A stretch of 64,000 bases of DNA from DATAUD01 sp035511075 (GTDB lineage: Bacteria; Verrucomicrobiota; Verrucomicrobiia; Limisphaerales; Palsa-1400). This document shows positions 35,142 through 43,299 of the stretch, one piece after another. The position numbers and the translations under genes were made by a program. Under the pieces are notes generated by a model. It saw only the letters and a list, made by a program, of their open reading frames with translations, was not told where the DNA came from and did not search any database. Positions within the stretch are counted from its first letter, which is position 1; the number at the start of each line of letters is the position of its first letter. The stretch is from NCBI GenBank assembly GCA_035511075.1, contig DATKFW010000149.1, positions 1-64,000 of the forward strand, in the 5' to 3' direction.

Positions 35142-35594
35142 ATCTCCTTTTATTTTACGAAGGGCCGAGCAATCGTGGCAAGGCGAAACCCAAACGGCCG
35201 GAAGCGCCCATCCGGAAATCGCGCGGGCTTGTGTTTCCCACACAAATGTGGGATATTGGCCGTTGGCAGTGACGTTCTTTGACAAGAAAATACTCGGCGG
35301 TGGCAGGGGCATTTCGCGCTCAATCAAGGTTTGGCTCGCGCCAACCCGATACTGCGATCGGGCCTGAAAACTACGTAACAAACTGATATTCAGGATGTAA
35401 CGCATTCTTGCGCGATTCATGCTCAATCCCCCAATTAAGCCTGATCAAGGCTAATCAAGGTTCGCCGATGGGCCTCGATTTTAAATTTTCGATTCTCAAG
35501 ATCGGAGGCTGCTGCGCTTGATCGTTCATATAAACTTGTAATGTGTCAAACACATCGCTGCTCTATGGTTCGTCCTCATTTGCGCCGACGACTT
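35142..35594. other. 453-base intergenic region
   Basis: No supported gene. A minus-strand extension of the zinc-ribbon frame runs to 35426 but is atypical. TCCCACA-CAAA-TGTGGGA near 35238-35255 is a perfect 7-bp hairpin about 100 bases upstream of the zinc-ribbon start and could be an operator or the end of a transcript. TGATCAAGGCTAATCAAGG (35441-35461) contains the direct repeat ATCAAGG. Nothing else stands out. Confidence 0.4.
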
Positions 35595-36413
35595 TCACGA
35601 GGCAAACGGATTCTTCCCCGGGGCGCGCGGGAACAGCCGGGGCGACGCCCACACTCCGCCAGCCACGTAAACCCAGCCCATCACCAAGTGCGCGACCCAA
35701 AAGAACGACAGATGCACCAGCTCAATCGCATGGCAGCCATACAAGAAAACGGCAAACGTCATGACCAACGCCCCGGGGACCATCGCGGCAAAACAGAGCC
35801 GCCCTGCTCCGCTCCACGACAAATTCCGGTCCGCAAACCAGGCGGCGAACTTGGCCGGCGCCGCATAGATTGCCGCCATCACGACCCACCCGGCCAACAA
35901 CAGAACGACGGCGCCGACGCCCGCGCCTGTCAATAATACCGGCTGCCACGCGCCCCACCACGGCTCCAGGCTCGAACGGCTCAGATTGAGCGAGGCCGCG
36001 CGGCCATAGTCAAAATCCAATCCCCAGTCCGGACGAAATATCGAGCCGACGCAAAAATCGGTTTGACGCAGTTGAAACTGGACGTCCGCTCCCTGGCCGA
36101 TGTCGGCGGCGCTGTCGGTGGTGACCGCGATGGCCAGACGCCCGGATTCGGAAATCAGGACGCTGGGCACGCCCTGCAGCCTGCCGGTCGCGACGCGGGC
36201 CGTTTCGGGCATCTTTTGAATGGCCTGAAGAATGACGGGGCAATAGTCGCGCTGAAGAAACCAAACCAGACCGGCGCCAAAAATCGCAGCCGCCAGAAAC
36301 CCAACCAACAGCAACCGGCCCAACCGGGCCGACGCGAAGGCCGCCACACCGCCGAAGGTCAACGGCTGCCAGGCGGCCGGCGGCGGGCTGGATGCCTCCG
36401 CGGCCTGGGTCAT
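35595..36413 (-). CDS. membrane protein of unknown function
   Basis: 272 residues. A cytoplasmic N-terminus (about 1-30) precedes a helix near 32-52. A soluble loop (about 53-150) contains LQGVPSVLISESGRLAIAV and TDFCVGSIF. Three or four further helices fill 160-260 (AGVGAVVLLLAGWVVMAAI, CFAAMVPGALVMTFAVFLYG, FFWVAHLVMGWVYVAGGVW). I do not recognise the family. The start overlaps the DUF6941-like gene by four bases, making it the last gene of the folD operon. Confidence 0.72.
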   Translation of the reverse strand: MTQAAEASSPPPAAWQPLTFGGVAAFASARLGRLLLVGFLAAAIFGAGLVWFLQRDYCPVILQAIQKMPETARVATGRLQGVPSVLISESGRLAIAVTTDSAADIGQGADVQFQLRQTDFCVGSIFRPDWGLDFDYGRAASLNLSRSSLEPWWGAWQPVLLTGAGVGAVVLLLAGWVVMAAIYAAPAKFAAWFADRNLSWSGAGRLCFAAMVPGALVMTFAVFLYGCHAIELVHLSFFWVAHLVMGWVYVAGGVWASPRLFPRAPGKNPFAS

Positions 36414-36841
36414 GGCCCCTTCCCGGCCGCGCCCGGCGGTTCCGGCGGCGGGCCAACGCTGATGGGAATGGGAAACCGCAGTTTCATCACGTCATCGACA
36501 GTTACTTCGACGTAATACGCGCCCGCCGTTTCAAATTTTACCTGGCCCCAAACGGTGACCGTCGTGGCATTGTGCCCCGGGTCCTGCAAGGCGAATTTCA
36601 TTTCGTTCTTGCGCAATACCGTCGTCTGGTCCGGGGCAACCAGGCGGACCGACTCGGTGAATTGGCCAATGCCCGCGGTCCAGCGGTTGAACAGGCACAA
36701 TTTGAGCGCGGAAACCGGCAATTGCGGCACCCGCACAGACCCCACCACGCCGATGAGAATAAAATTGCCCGTAGCTTCCTGCCGGACGTCCTCGCACAAA
36801 AGCGAACACTGCAAATCAGGTAATATTCTTGACGGTTTCAT
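36410..36841 (-). CDS. DUF6941-like protein
   Basis: 143 residues. The beginning CSLLCEDVRQEATGNFILIGVVGSVRVPQLP matches the pattern of DUF6941 proteins (ED-x-R-x-E-x5-LIGV). The rest is a beta-rich domain (QVKFETAGAYYVEVTVDD) with a Pro-rich tail. No signal peptide, so cytoplasmic. It overlaps folD by four bases upstream and the membrane protein by four bases downstream, so all three are probably co-translated. Function unknown. Confidence 0.72.
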   Translation of the reverse strand: MKPSRILPDLQCSLLCEDVRQEATGNFILIGVVGSVRVPQLPVSALKLCLFNRWTAGIGQFTESVRLVAPDQTTVLRKNEMKFALQDPGHNATTVTVWGQVKFETAGAYYVEVTVDDVMKLRFPIPISVGPPPEPPGAAGKGP

Positions 36842-37758
36842 AGGGGTGGTTGCTTTGATGGACTCATTCCGGCCGCCTGCTCGGCGGCGCGCACCGTGTT
36901 TTGCAGCAGCATGGCGACAGTCATCGGGCCCACGCCTCCCGGGTTGGGCGTGATGCGGCCGGCGATGGGTTGGACAGCGGCGAAATCGACATCCCCCACC
37001 AGGCGCGAACCCCCTTTGGCGGAGGGGTCCGGCAGGCGGTTGACTCCGACGTCGATCACCACGGCTCCGGGCCTGACCATGTTCGCCTTGACAAATTCCG
37101 CCGCGCCCAATGCCGCCACCAAAATGTCAGCGCGACGGCAATGAGCGGCGATGTCCCGCGTTTGCGAGTGGCAGACGGTGACGGTGGCGCCGCAATTCCT
37201 GGCCTTTTGGAGGAGGATCGCCGCAAGCGGTTTGCCGACGATGTTTCCGCGGCCAAGAATCACCACTTCGGCCCCTTCGATATTCACGCCCGACCGGATG
37301 AGCAATTCGTGAACGGCGGCCGGCGTGCACGAACGAAATCCCGTCGTGTCACCCAGCAGCAACTTGCCGACGTTGACCGGATGGAAACCGTCTACATCCT
37401 TTTCGGGAGCGACTGACCCGTAAATCGTGGTCTCGGAAATATGCCGCGGCAGTGGCGCCTGCACCAGAATGCCGTGGACGGTTGCATCCGCGTTGAGGCG
37501 CCGGATCAATTCCAGCAGGTCCGCCTCGCTCGTTGTTTCGGCCAGCACGTGGGTTTGTGAGGAAATGCCGGCGCGGGCGCTGCTTTTCTCCTTCATCCCG
37601 ACATACACGCGCGACGCCGGGTCTTCTCCGAGGCGAACGAACACCAGGCGAGGCTCCACGCCCCGTGCCTTGAGATCGGCGACGCGCCGGGCGGTGTCCT
37701 GAAGAATTTGCGCGGCGATCGCGCGACCGTCAATGACGTTGCCGATGGACATTAACAC
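36838..37758 (-). CDS. folD: bifunctional methylenetetrahydrofolate dehydrogenase / methenyltetrahydrofolate cyclohydrolase
   Basis: 306 residues (ATG 37758, or 37752 giving MSIGNVIDG). Interconverts methylene-, methenyl- and 10-formyl-THF. The catalytic pair Tyr52 and Lys56 is in SRVYVGMKEK, followed by VQAPLPRHI, PEKDVDGFHP and SCTPAAVHELL; the nucleotide-binding ILGRGNIVGKP and PNPGGVGPMTVAMLLQNT close it. It lies one base after the SH3 protein and overlaps the DUF6941 gene by four bases. Together with 5-FCL at 2579 it handles one-carbon folates. Confidence 0.96.
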   Translation of the reverse strand: MLMSIGNVIDGRAIAAQILQDTARRVADLKARGVEPRLVFVRLGEDPASRVYVGMKEKSSARAGISSQTHVLAETTSEADLLELIRRLNADATVHGILVQAPLPRHISETTIYGSVAPEKDVDGFHPVNVGKLLLGDTTGFRSCTPAAVHELLIRSGVNIEGAEVVILGRGNIVGKPLAAILLQKARNCGATVTVCHSQTRDIAAHCRRADILVAALGAAEFVKANMVRPGAVVIDVGVNRLPDPSAKGGSRLVGDVDFAAVQPIAGRITPNPGGVGPMTVAMLLQNTVRAAEQAAGMSPSKQPPL

Positions 37759-37759
37759 G

Positions 37760-38803
37760 TCAAGGCATCAAGTCCACCCGCTGCACTTGCAAGACCGGGA
37801 TGCGCGGCCACCGCTGGTCGATCATCTCGGGTCCAGTAACAGTGACCCGGGTGCCGACGTAGATTTTGAAGTTCTGCTGGCCTTGCGGCTGCAAGAACTC
37901 AATGAGCGCTCCGCTGCTGATATCGTGCAATTCGAAGTCTGCCGGCGATTGGATATTATATGCCTTATGGACGAATCCCTCGCGCGTCACGATTCGGGGC
38001 ACCTCGACTTCAGCGGCGGCGGCCTGGCGCAAGGCCGACAATTCCTGATCTGCCTCCGTTTGCGCCGTTGGTGCGGGCGCTACGGGGGCGGCGGCGACGG
38101 TTTCAGGGGTAGCAGGGACGGGCGCGGCGGGCACAGGGGTCGCAGGCGTCACTTCCGGCGCGGGAGTCGCAGGAGCCGTGGCCTCGGCCACCGGCGCGGG
38201 CGCCGCCTGGATTTCCACCAATTCCGCGGCGACGAACGCATAGGCATTGGTGGGAGGTTCGATCGCCAACCAGCCCTTTTCCTCCCTCACTTCGTTGATT
38301 ACCGCGCCCTTCGCGAGGCGTCCAACCACACTGTAATTCTCGCCGGGTCCGCCGCGCAGGTTGACCCGGTGGCCTTTCACCGACTTGGTTGCGGTGTCGA
38401 TGAAGTCGGCGTCCACCCAGACCGGGATGTTGGTGGGAATTTCGATTTTGGACCAGTCGGCCGGTTCGCCCATTGGGGCATGATTCAAAGTGATTTGCTC
38501 GAGGACGGTGACCGTGGTGCCGTGTCTCAAATGTCCGATGACTTCGCCAGCAAACGAGGGTTGTCCGCGTACATTGACGGCGTCGCCCTTGACCAGCGCC
38601 GTGGCGGGCGGATTTAACTCGACCCTCGTCTTTACGACGGGTGATTTCTTGCGATGCGGCTTGGGCGCCGGTTCCGGAGCGGGCGCGTTTGTCGCGGGAG
38701 CCGATGGTGTGGGTGCGGCGCCTGGGGCACTGGTGTCCTGCGCCCAGGCGGTGGCGGCGGTAAGCGCCGCCAATGCGGAAAAAAGCCAGACTTTCATTTT
38801 CAT
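37760..38803 (-). CDS. exported bacterial SH3-domain protein
   Basis: 347 residues. Signal peptide about 1-21 (MKMKVWLFSALAALTAATAWA). A Pro/Ala linker with a basic HRKK patch leads to two SH3b domains: about 67-130 (VKGDAVNVRGQPSFAGEVIGHL) and 140-200 (VKGHRVNLRGGPGENYSVVGRL). A long Ala/Pro linker (about 205-260) precedes a C-terminal domain with YVGTRVTVTGPEMIDQRWP. SH3b domains usually bind peptidoglycan, so a periplasmic wall-associated role is likely. Its start overlaps the pseudouridine synthase stop by four bases. Confidence 0.85.
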   Translation of the reverse strand: MKMKVWLFSALAALTAATAWAQDTSAPGAAPTPSAPATNAPAPEPAPKPHRKKSPVVKTRVELNPPATALVKGDAVNVRGQPSFAGEVIGHLRHGTTVTVLEQITLNHAPMGEPADWSKIEIPTNIPVWVDADFIDTATKSVKGHRVNLRGGPGENYSVVGRLAKGAVINEVREEKGWLAIEPPTNAYAFVAAELVEIQAAPAPVAEATAPATPAPEVTPATPVPAAPVPATPETVAAAPVAPAPTAQTEADQELSALRQAAAAEVEVPRIVTREGFVHKAYNIQSPADFELHDISSGALIEFLQPQGQQNFKIYVGTRVTVTGPEMIDQRWPRIPVLQVQRVDLMP

Positions 38804-39555
38804 ACAAGAACAAGTAGAGATTTAATCTCGGATTCTGTCAACGCTCGCCAGCGGCCCACAGGCAACTGCCCGAGCTTGATTGGGCCAATCTGAATACGCT
38901 GAAGCCGCAGGACGCTTAGTCGCTGCGATTCAAACAGCCGGCGGATTTCCCGGTTCCGCCCTTCGGCCAATTCCAATTCAACGATGCTGTTGGAATTGTT
39001 GGCCGAAATCAGCCGCGCCCGTCGGGCCTGCAACTTTTCGCCCGCGCTCATGACGCCAGCCGTAAAGGTCCTCAACAATTCCGGCGTGACCCGGCCTTCC
39101 ACCCAGGCCACGTACTTTCGGGCAATGCGATAACGCGGATGCGTCAATTTCAAGCAAAAATCGCCGTCATTGGTCAAAAAAATCAGCCCTTCGCTCTGGC
39201 AATCCAGGCGCCCCACCGTAAACAAATCCGTCCAGTGCTCCGGCAACAGGTCGCCGATCTTGTCGCGCGTCTGCTGATCCGAGCGCGTGCAGACGAATCC
39301 AGGCGGCTTGTTGAGCGCCAGATATACCTTTCGCTTCGGTTTGACGGCCCGGCCGTCCACAGCCACATGGTCGCACCCGGGATCGACTTTGGCGCCCAAT
39401 TGCGAGGCCGTCTGACCGTTGACGGTCACACGGCCCGCGGTGATGATTTGTTCGCTGGCGCGCCGGGAAGCGATTCCGGCTTCTGCCAGGAACTTTTGAA
39501 GTCGGACCACTGGGCGGTTAAGGCTCGCCTTTGGTTTTGCGGAGGCCCGTGACAC
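38800..39555 (-). CDS. RsuA/RluB-family rRNA pseudouridine synthase
   Basis: 251 residues. N-terminal S4 domain (RLQKFLAEAGIASRRASEQIITAGRVTVNG in parts), then the synthase domain with NKPPGFVCTRSD and the catalytic Asp in TVGRLDCQSEGLIFLTNDGD. The ending VELELAEGRNREIRRLFES is family-typical. It converts a uridine in 16S or 23S rRNA; sequence alone does not separate RluB from RsuA or RluE/F. Its start lies inside the small basic protein gene (38-base overlap) and its end overlaps the SH3 gene. Confidence 0.93.
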   Translation of the reverse strand: MSRASAKPKASLNRPVVRLQKFLAEAGIASRRASEQIITAGRVTVNGQTASQLGAKVDPGCDHVAVDGRAVKPKRKVYLALNKPPGFVCTRSDQQTRDKIGDLLPEHWTDLFTVGRLDCQSEGLIFLTNDGDFCLKLTHPRYRIARKYVAWVEGRVTPELLRTFTAGVMSAGEKLQARRARLISANNSNSIVELELAEGRNREIRRLFESQRLSVLRLQRIQIGPIKLGQLPVGRWRALTESEIKSLLVLV

Positions 39556-39673
39556 GGTCGCCCGTTTTCCATTGACCGCGTTTCTTCAAGACTGCGACCC
39601 GTTCAAATCGCTTCATGACATTGCGTTTGGCCCCGGTGGTGCTTGCCGCGCGCAGACTTCGATGTTGTGACAT
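39518..39673 (-). CDS. Verrucomicrobia/Chlamydiae small basic protein (TIGR04137-like)
   Basis: 51 residues from ATG 39673. The sequence MSQHRSLRAASTTGAKRNV, then MKRFERVAVLKKRGQWK and RVTGLRKTK, matches the small basic protein family described only in Chlamydiae and Verrucomicrobia, with its conserved GAKRNV and KRFERV motifs. Function is not established; its basicity suggests RNA or ribosome association. It overlaps the start of the pseudouridine synthase gene by 38 bases, a context that fits rRNA. This is the best lineage marker in the window. Confidence 0.9.
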   Translation of the reverse strand: MSQHRSLRAASTTGAKRNVMKRFERVAVLKKRGQWKTGDRVTGLRKTKGEP

Positions 39674-39857
39674 AATAAAAAAACTGGATTCCGCCGCCCC
39701 AAACGCGGGTCGGCTTTCTTTGCTGATGGAGCTTAACGACAAACTCCCGTCTGCGCAATGTTTCTATCAAGCCGATCATTGCCGGTCATCCGGTCATTGA
39801 ATCCCTTCTGATAAAAAAGCCTTGGCTCGCGGTGTCTTTGATGCTTTATTCCGCCCG

Positions 39858-41144
39858 ATGTCCAACGCATCCTCTTCACCCATATTAGTGACGCGCAACT
39901 TCTGCCGGATTTGCGGGTCCAAGGCGCTTACGCCAGTGCTCAGCCTAGGAGACCAATATATCGCGGGCGCTTTTGCCGATCCAAAGGGCAAGCCGCCCGT
40001 TCAACGGCGAATCCCGCTTGATTTGGTGCGATGCGACCCGAGCCTGGACCAAAATGCCTGCGGCCTGGTGCAGTTGAAACATTCCGTTCCACCCAACATC
40101 CTTTATCGCAGTTACTGGTACCGCTCCGGCATCAACCAGACCATGCGCGATAACCTTGCCGGGATCGCCCACCACGCGGAGGCGACCGTGGAATTGCATA
40201 GCGGCGACATGGTCGTGGACATCGGTTGCAACGACGGAACGCTGCTCAAATCCTACCGTGCGCAAGGATTGCGGCTGCTGGGCTTTGACCCTGCCACCAA
40301 TATCATCGAGTACGCCAGGGCGGCGGGCATCCCCGTGGTCAATGATTTCTTTTCAGCGGCAAACCTGCGCGCGGTCTATCCGCACGAAAAGCCCAAGGTC
40401 ATCACGTCGATCGCGATGTTTTACGACCTGGAAAATCCGCATTCCTTCGTGCAGGACATCAAGTCCATTCTGCACGACCAGGGGATTTGGATATTGGAGT
40501 TGAGCTATCTGCCGACGATGCTGGAGATGAATAGTTTTGACACGATCTGCCACGAACACCTCGAGTATTACGGTCTTGCCCCGATGGAACGCCTGCTGGC
40601 CGAGCACGACTTGGAGGTGATCGACGCCACGCTCAACGACATCAACGGCGGCAGCTTCCGCATCGTGGCCGGGCACGCCGGAAAGGTCAAACCAAGCGCC
40701 GAGGCGCGCGAGCGCGTCCAGCAAATGCGTTTGAAGGAATTTGAACTGGCGCTGGACAGCGACACGCCGTTCGCCGTTTTTCGCGAGAATATAAGGAGAA
40801 TCAAAACGGACCTGCGGACGTTCTTGAAAAAGGCCAAAAAGCAGGGCAAACTTGTCCACGGCTACGGCGCCTCTACCAAAGGGAACACGATTCTTCAGTA
40901 TTGCGACATCACCCCGGAATTGGTTCCGGCGGTGGCGGACCGGAACAAGGACAAGTGGGGTTCGCACACGATCGGCACCAATATTCCCATCATTTCCGAG
41001 GAGGAATCCCGCAAGCAAAAGCCGGCGTATTTCCTGGTTCTGCCGTGGCACTTCATCGCGGAGATGAAGAAGCGGGAAAGCGACTTCTTGAAGCGAGGCG
41101 GGAAATTTGTGCTGCCGATGCCGCGGGTCCGCCTGGAAAGCTGA
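39858..41144 (+). CDS. sugar C-methyltransferase (class I SAM-dependent, three-domain)
   Basis: 428 residues from ATG 39858; a TTG at 39822 is an alternative. An N-terminal zinc-binding domain starts CRICGSK (the Methyltransf_13 type). The SAM-binding core has VVDIGCNDGTLLKSYRAQGLRLLGFDP in parts. TICHEHLEYYGL carries the His/Glu residues used as catalytic base in TcaB9-type enzymes. The C-terminal domain has HGYGASTKGNTILQYC. The family methylates a keto-deoxysugar nucleotide at C-3. It sits one base before the dehydratase gene, which can make the keto-deoxysugar. Confidence 0.9.
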   Translation: MSNASSSPILVTRNFCRICGSKALTPVLSLGDQYIAGAFADPKGKPPVQRRIPLDLVRCDPSLDQNACGLVQLKHSVPPNILYRSYWYRSGINQTMRDNLAGIAHHAEATVELHSGDMVVDIGCNDGTLLKSYRAQGLRLLGFDPATNIIEYARAAGIPVVNDFFSAANLRAVYPHEKPKVITSIAMFYDLENPHSFVQDIKSILHDQGIWILELSYLPTMLEMNSFDTICHEHLEYYGLAPMERLLAEHDLEVIDATLNDINGGSFRIVAGHAGKVKPSAEARERVQQMRLKEFELALDSDTPFAVFRENIRRIKTDLRTFLKKAKKQGKLVHGYGASTKGNTILQYCDITPELVPAVADRNKDKWGSHTIGTNIPIISEEESRKQKPAYFLVLPWHFIAEMKKRESDFLKRGGKFVLPMPRVRLES

Positions 41145-41145
41145 G

Positions 41146-42153
41146 ATGAGGAAGGCGCTGATCACGGGGATTCTCGGCCAGGACGGCACGTATTTGGCGC
41201 GGTTCCTCATTGGCAAAGGGTTCGCGGTTCATGGTTTGATCCGCCTCCCTTTCAGCCGCGAAGAGGAGCGGATCCGCCGCCGGTTTGCGCCGGACGAACT
41301 GCTGAGCCTGCACTTTCATACGGGTTCGCTGGAGGACCCGCTGTCCGTTGTGGGCGTTTTGCAAAAATCCAATCCGGACGAAGTGTATCATCTGGCCGGC
41401 GTATCGGATTCCCGGCAAAGTTTTTTGATCCCGGAACAAACCGTGGAGTCCATCACTGTCGGCACGCTGCGGATACTGGAAGCCGGCCGGTTGCAAAATC
41501 CCGGCATCCGGTTTTTCCTGGCCTCCTCTTGCGAAATTTTCGGCGCCCCGGAGCAATCCCCGCAACGTGAAGAGACTCCGCGCCGGCCCCTGACCCCGTA
41601 CGGGATCGCCAAACAGGCGGCCGATCAATTCGCGCGTCTGCATCGCGAGAAATACGGACAATTTGTTTCCGTGGGAATTCTCTACAACCACGAATCCCCG
41701 TTGCGCCCTGCCAATTACCTGAGCCGTCGCGTCGCCAAATCCGTCGCCGCCATCAAGAAGGGACTGCAAAAAAAATTGCGCCTCGGCGATCTGCAGGCCC
41801 AGCGCGATTGGAGCGACGCGCGCGACATGGTCCGCGGTTTTTGGCACACGCTGCAAGCATCGCAACCGGACGATTATATTTTCGCTTCCGGCGTGAGCCG
41901 AACCGTGCGCGAGTTTGCGGATACAGCGTTTGCCGCGGCGGGCCTGGAAGCCCAGGCGCACATCGAAACCGACCCCGCGTTAGTGCCGGCAGAAGTGACC
42001 GCCGGACTCCGCGGCGACCCGTCCAAGGCGGAAAAAACTCTGGGCTGGAAGCGTCATTGGACTTTTGCCGCGACCGTTGCCGACATGGTCACGGCGGAAT
42101 TGGACGGCCGCCCCGAAATCGACCGGGCCAATCCCGATCCCGCGCGGGGCTGA
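41146..42153 (+). CDS. gmd: GDP-mannose 4,6-dehydratase-like short-chain dehydrogenase
   Basis: 335 residues from ATG 41146. The Rossmann motif reads GILGQDGTYLARFL, the Gmd pattern. HLAGVSDSRQSF matches the Gmd active-site loop, SSCEIFG holds the Ser/Glu positions and TPYGIAKQAADQ the YxxxK pair. The ending ETDPALVPAEV, GDPSKAEKTLGWKRHWTF is family-typical. It likely forms GDP-4-keto-6-deoxymannose. It directly follows the C-methyltransferase (one-base gap), so the pair may make a branched deoxysugar for glycan. Confidence 0.86.
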   Translation: MRKALITGILGQDGTYLARFLIGKGFAVHGLIRLPFSREEERIRRRFAPDELLSLHFHTGSLEDPLSVVGVLQKSNPDEVYHLAGVSDSRQSFLIPEQTVESITVGTLRILEAGRLQNPGIRFFLASSCEIFGAPEQSPQREETPRRPLTPYGIAKQAADQFARLHREKYGQFVSVGILYNHESPLRPANYLSRRVAKSVAAIKKGLQKKLRLGDLQAQRDWSDARDMVRGFWHTLQASQPDDYIFASGVSRTVREFADTAFAAAGLEAQAHIETDPALVPAEVTAGLRGDPSKAEKTLGWKRHWTFAATVADMVTAELDGRPEIDRANPDPARG

Positions 42154-42176
42154 TTTCAAGCATTTGACTGGATTGG

Positions 42177-43283
42177 TCAGTGGTGTGTCAGAAGCAGGAG
42201 GAGCCCCGCAGCAGCCAAAGCCGCCAGCACCGCCAGGGTGATTTTAACCCAGCTCAGGGGATGCTTTCCGGCAATGGTCCCGGTGTAACCGTTGATGACG
42301 ACCTGGAAGTTACTCGCACCGAAGTCGTACGTCAGCAACCAGATGGGCACCAGAATATGCTTGAAGGTCTGCCCGGAGAAATCGGCTTGAACATTGAGGT
42401 TGCGGTGGGTGTCGCCTGGGACCTGGGCGGCGCAAAGATGCTGCAATTCCGCCTCCATTTCCCCGCGCGCTTCGGCGGCGGCGGCGACAAGGTCGATCTG
42501 GTAACGTTCGACGACCCAGCCGGAGAGGTACCCGGCATTGTAGGGGACCAAATCCTTGGTTGTCGGAAAGGGCTCGATTTTTCGAAGCATTTCCTCGTGT
42601 ACGCCGCGCGAGGCGGGCACCAACTCGTCATCGAAAAAATGGTCGAGCGCGCCGCTGGATGGTTCCCAGCGGATTTTCTGCACTTCACGCGTTCGGACGT
42701 CGCCGTTGGCATCGCGGTAAGTCTCGGTTTCGTAGTAGTAATAACCGCTTTCGGCCGTCCATTCGGCGTGGGCCTGAGCGTCAAAGGTCCAATAAGGGAT
42801 GTAAAGGCCCTTGACAGTGTCGGTCAGGGCGGCGTCTTTGAGTTTGTTGGGCGCGAACCAGCGGCTGCCGTACCAGACGCGGATGGAATCGCGGACCTGG
42901 TTTTCGGCCAGCTTCATGGGCAACAAACTTTCCGGTCGGAAGGCGTCCTTGGTTTCTTCATACAGCACCAGCGCGGAGGACCCGCAAAAATCACAGCGCT
43001 GGCCGACGCGCTCGGGATCAAAGACCGAAATAGCCTGGCAACTCTGGCATTTGACGGAGATTTTTTTCGCCTGCCACCCGCGCTGTTCATCCGGGATGCC
43101 GCGCAACGCGGCGGCCAGGTCGTGTTCGACAATGACTTCCTGCCCCTCCGCATTCAGTTCAACCTGGGCCGGCGAGGTCGTGCCGCAGAATGGGCAAATG
43201 ATCGCCTTCTTTGCGGGATTCCACTGCGACTCGCCGCCGCACGCCGGACACGAAAATTTCTTTTGCGCTGTGACTTCAGACAT
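42177..43283 (-). CDS. zinc-ribbon membrane protein partnered with SPFH protein
   Basis: 368 residues. Four CxxC pairs form two N-terminal zinc ribbons (CPAC, CPFC, CQSC, CDFC, residues about 12-105). A beta-rich domain (about 130-330) contains YIPYWTFDAQAHAEWTAESGYYYYETE and HILVPIWLLTYDFG. One C-terminal helix (about 342-365) ends in HH. It follows the SPFH gene by 16 bases on the same strand; the two families are regularly adjacent in bacteria. The likely arrangement is a cytoplasmic domain tail-anchored in the membrane. Biochemical role unknown. Confidence 0.82.
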   Translation of the reverse strand: MSEVTAQKKFSCPACGGESQWNPAKKAIICPFCGTTSPAQVELNAEGQEVIVEHDLAAALRGIPDEQRGWQAKKISVKCQSCQAISVFDPERVGQRCDFCGSSALVLYEETKDAFRPESLLPMKLAENQVRDSIRVWYGSRWFAPNKLKDAALTDTVKGLYIPYWTFDAQAHAEWTAESGYYYYETETYRDANGDVRTREVQKIRWEPSSGALDHFFDDELVPASRGVHEEMLRKIEPFPTTKDLVPYNAGYLSGWVVERYQIDLVAAAAEARGEMEAELQHLCAAQVPGDTHRNLNVQADFSGQTFKHILVPIWLLTYDFGASNFQVVINGYTGTIAGKHPLSWVKITLAVLAALAAAGLLLLLTHH

Positions 43284-43299
43284 CGCTTGAAATCCCCGT

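Noticed and set aside
35142..35426. Upstream extension of the zinc-ribbon gene reaching 35426
   Set aside because: The strong ribosome-binding site and the zinc-ribbon start lie at 35141; the extra residues show no family pattern.
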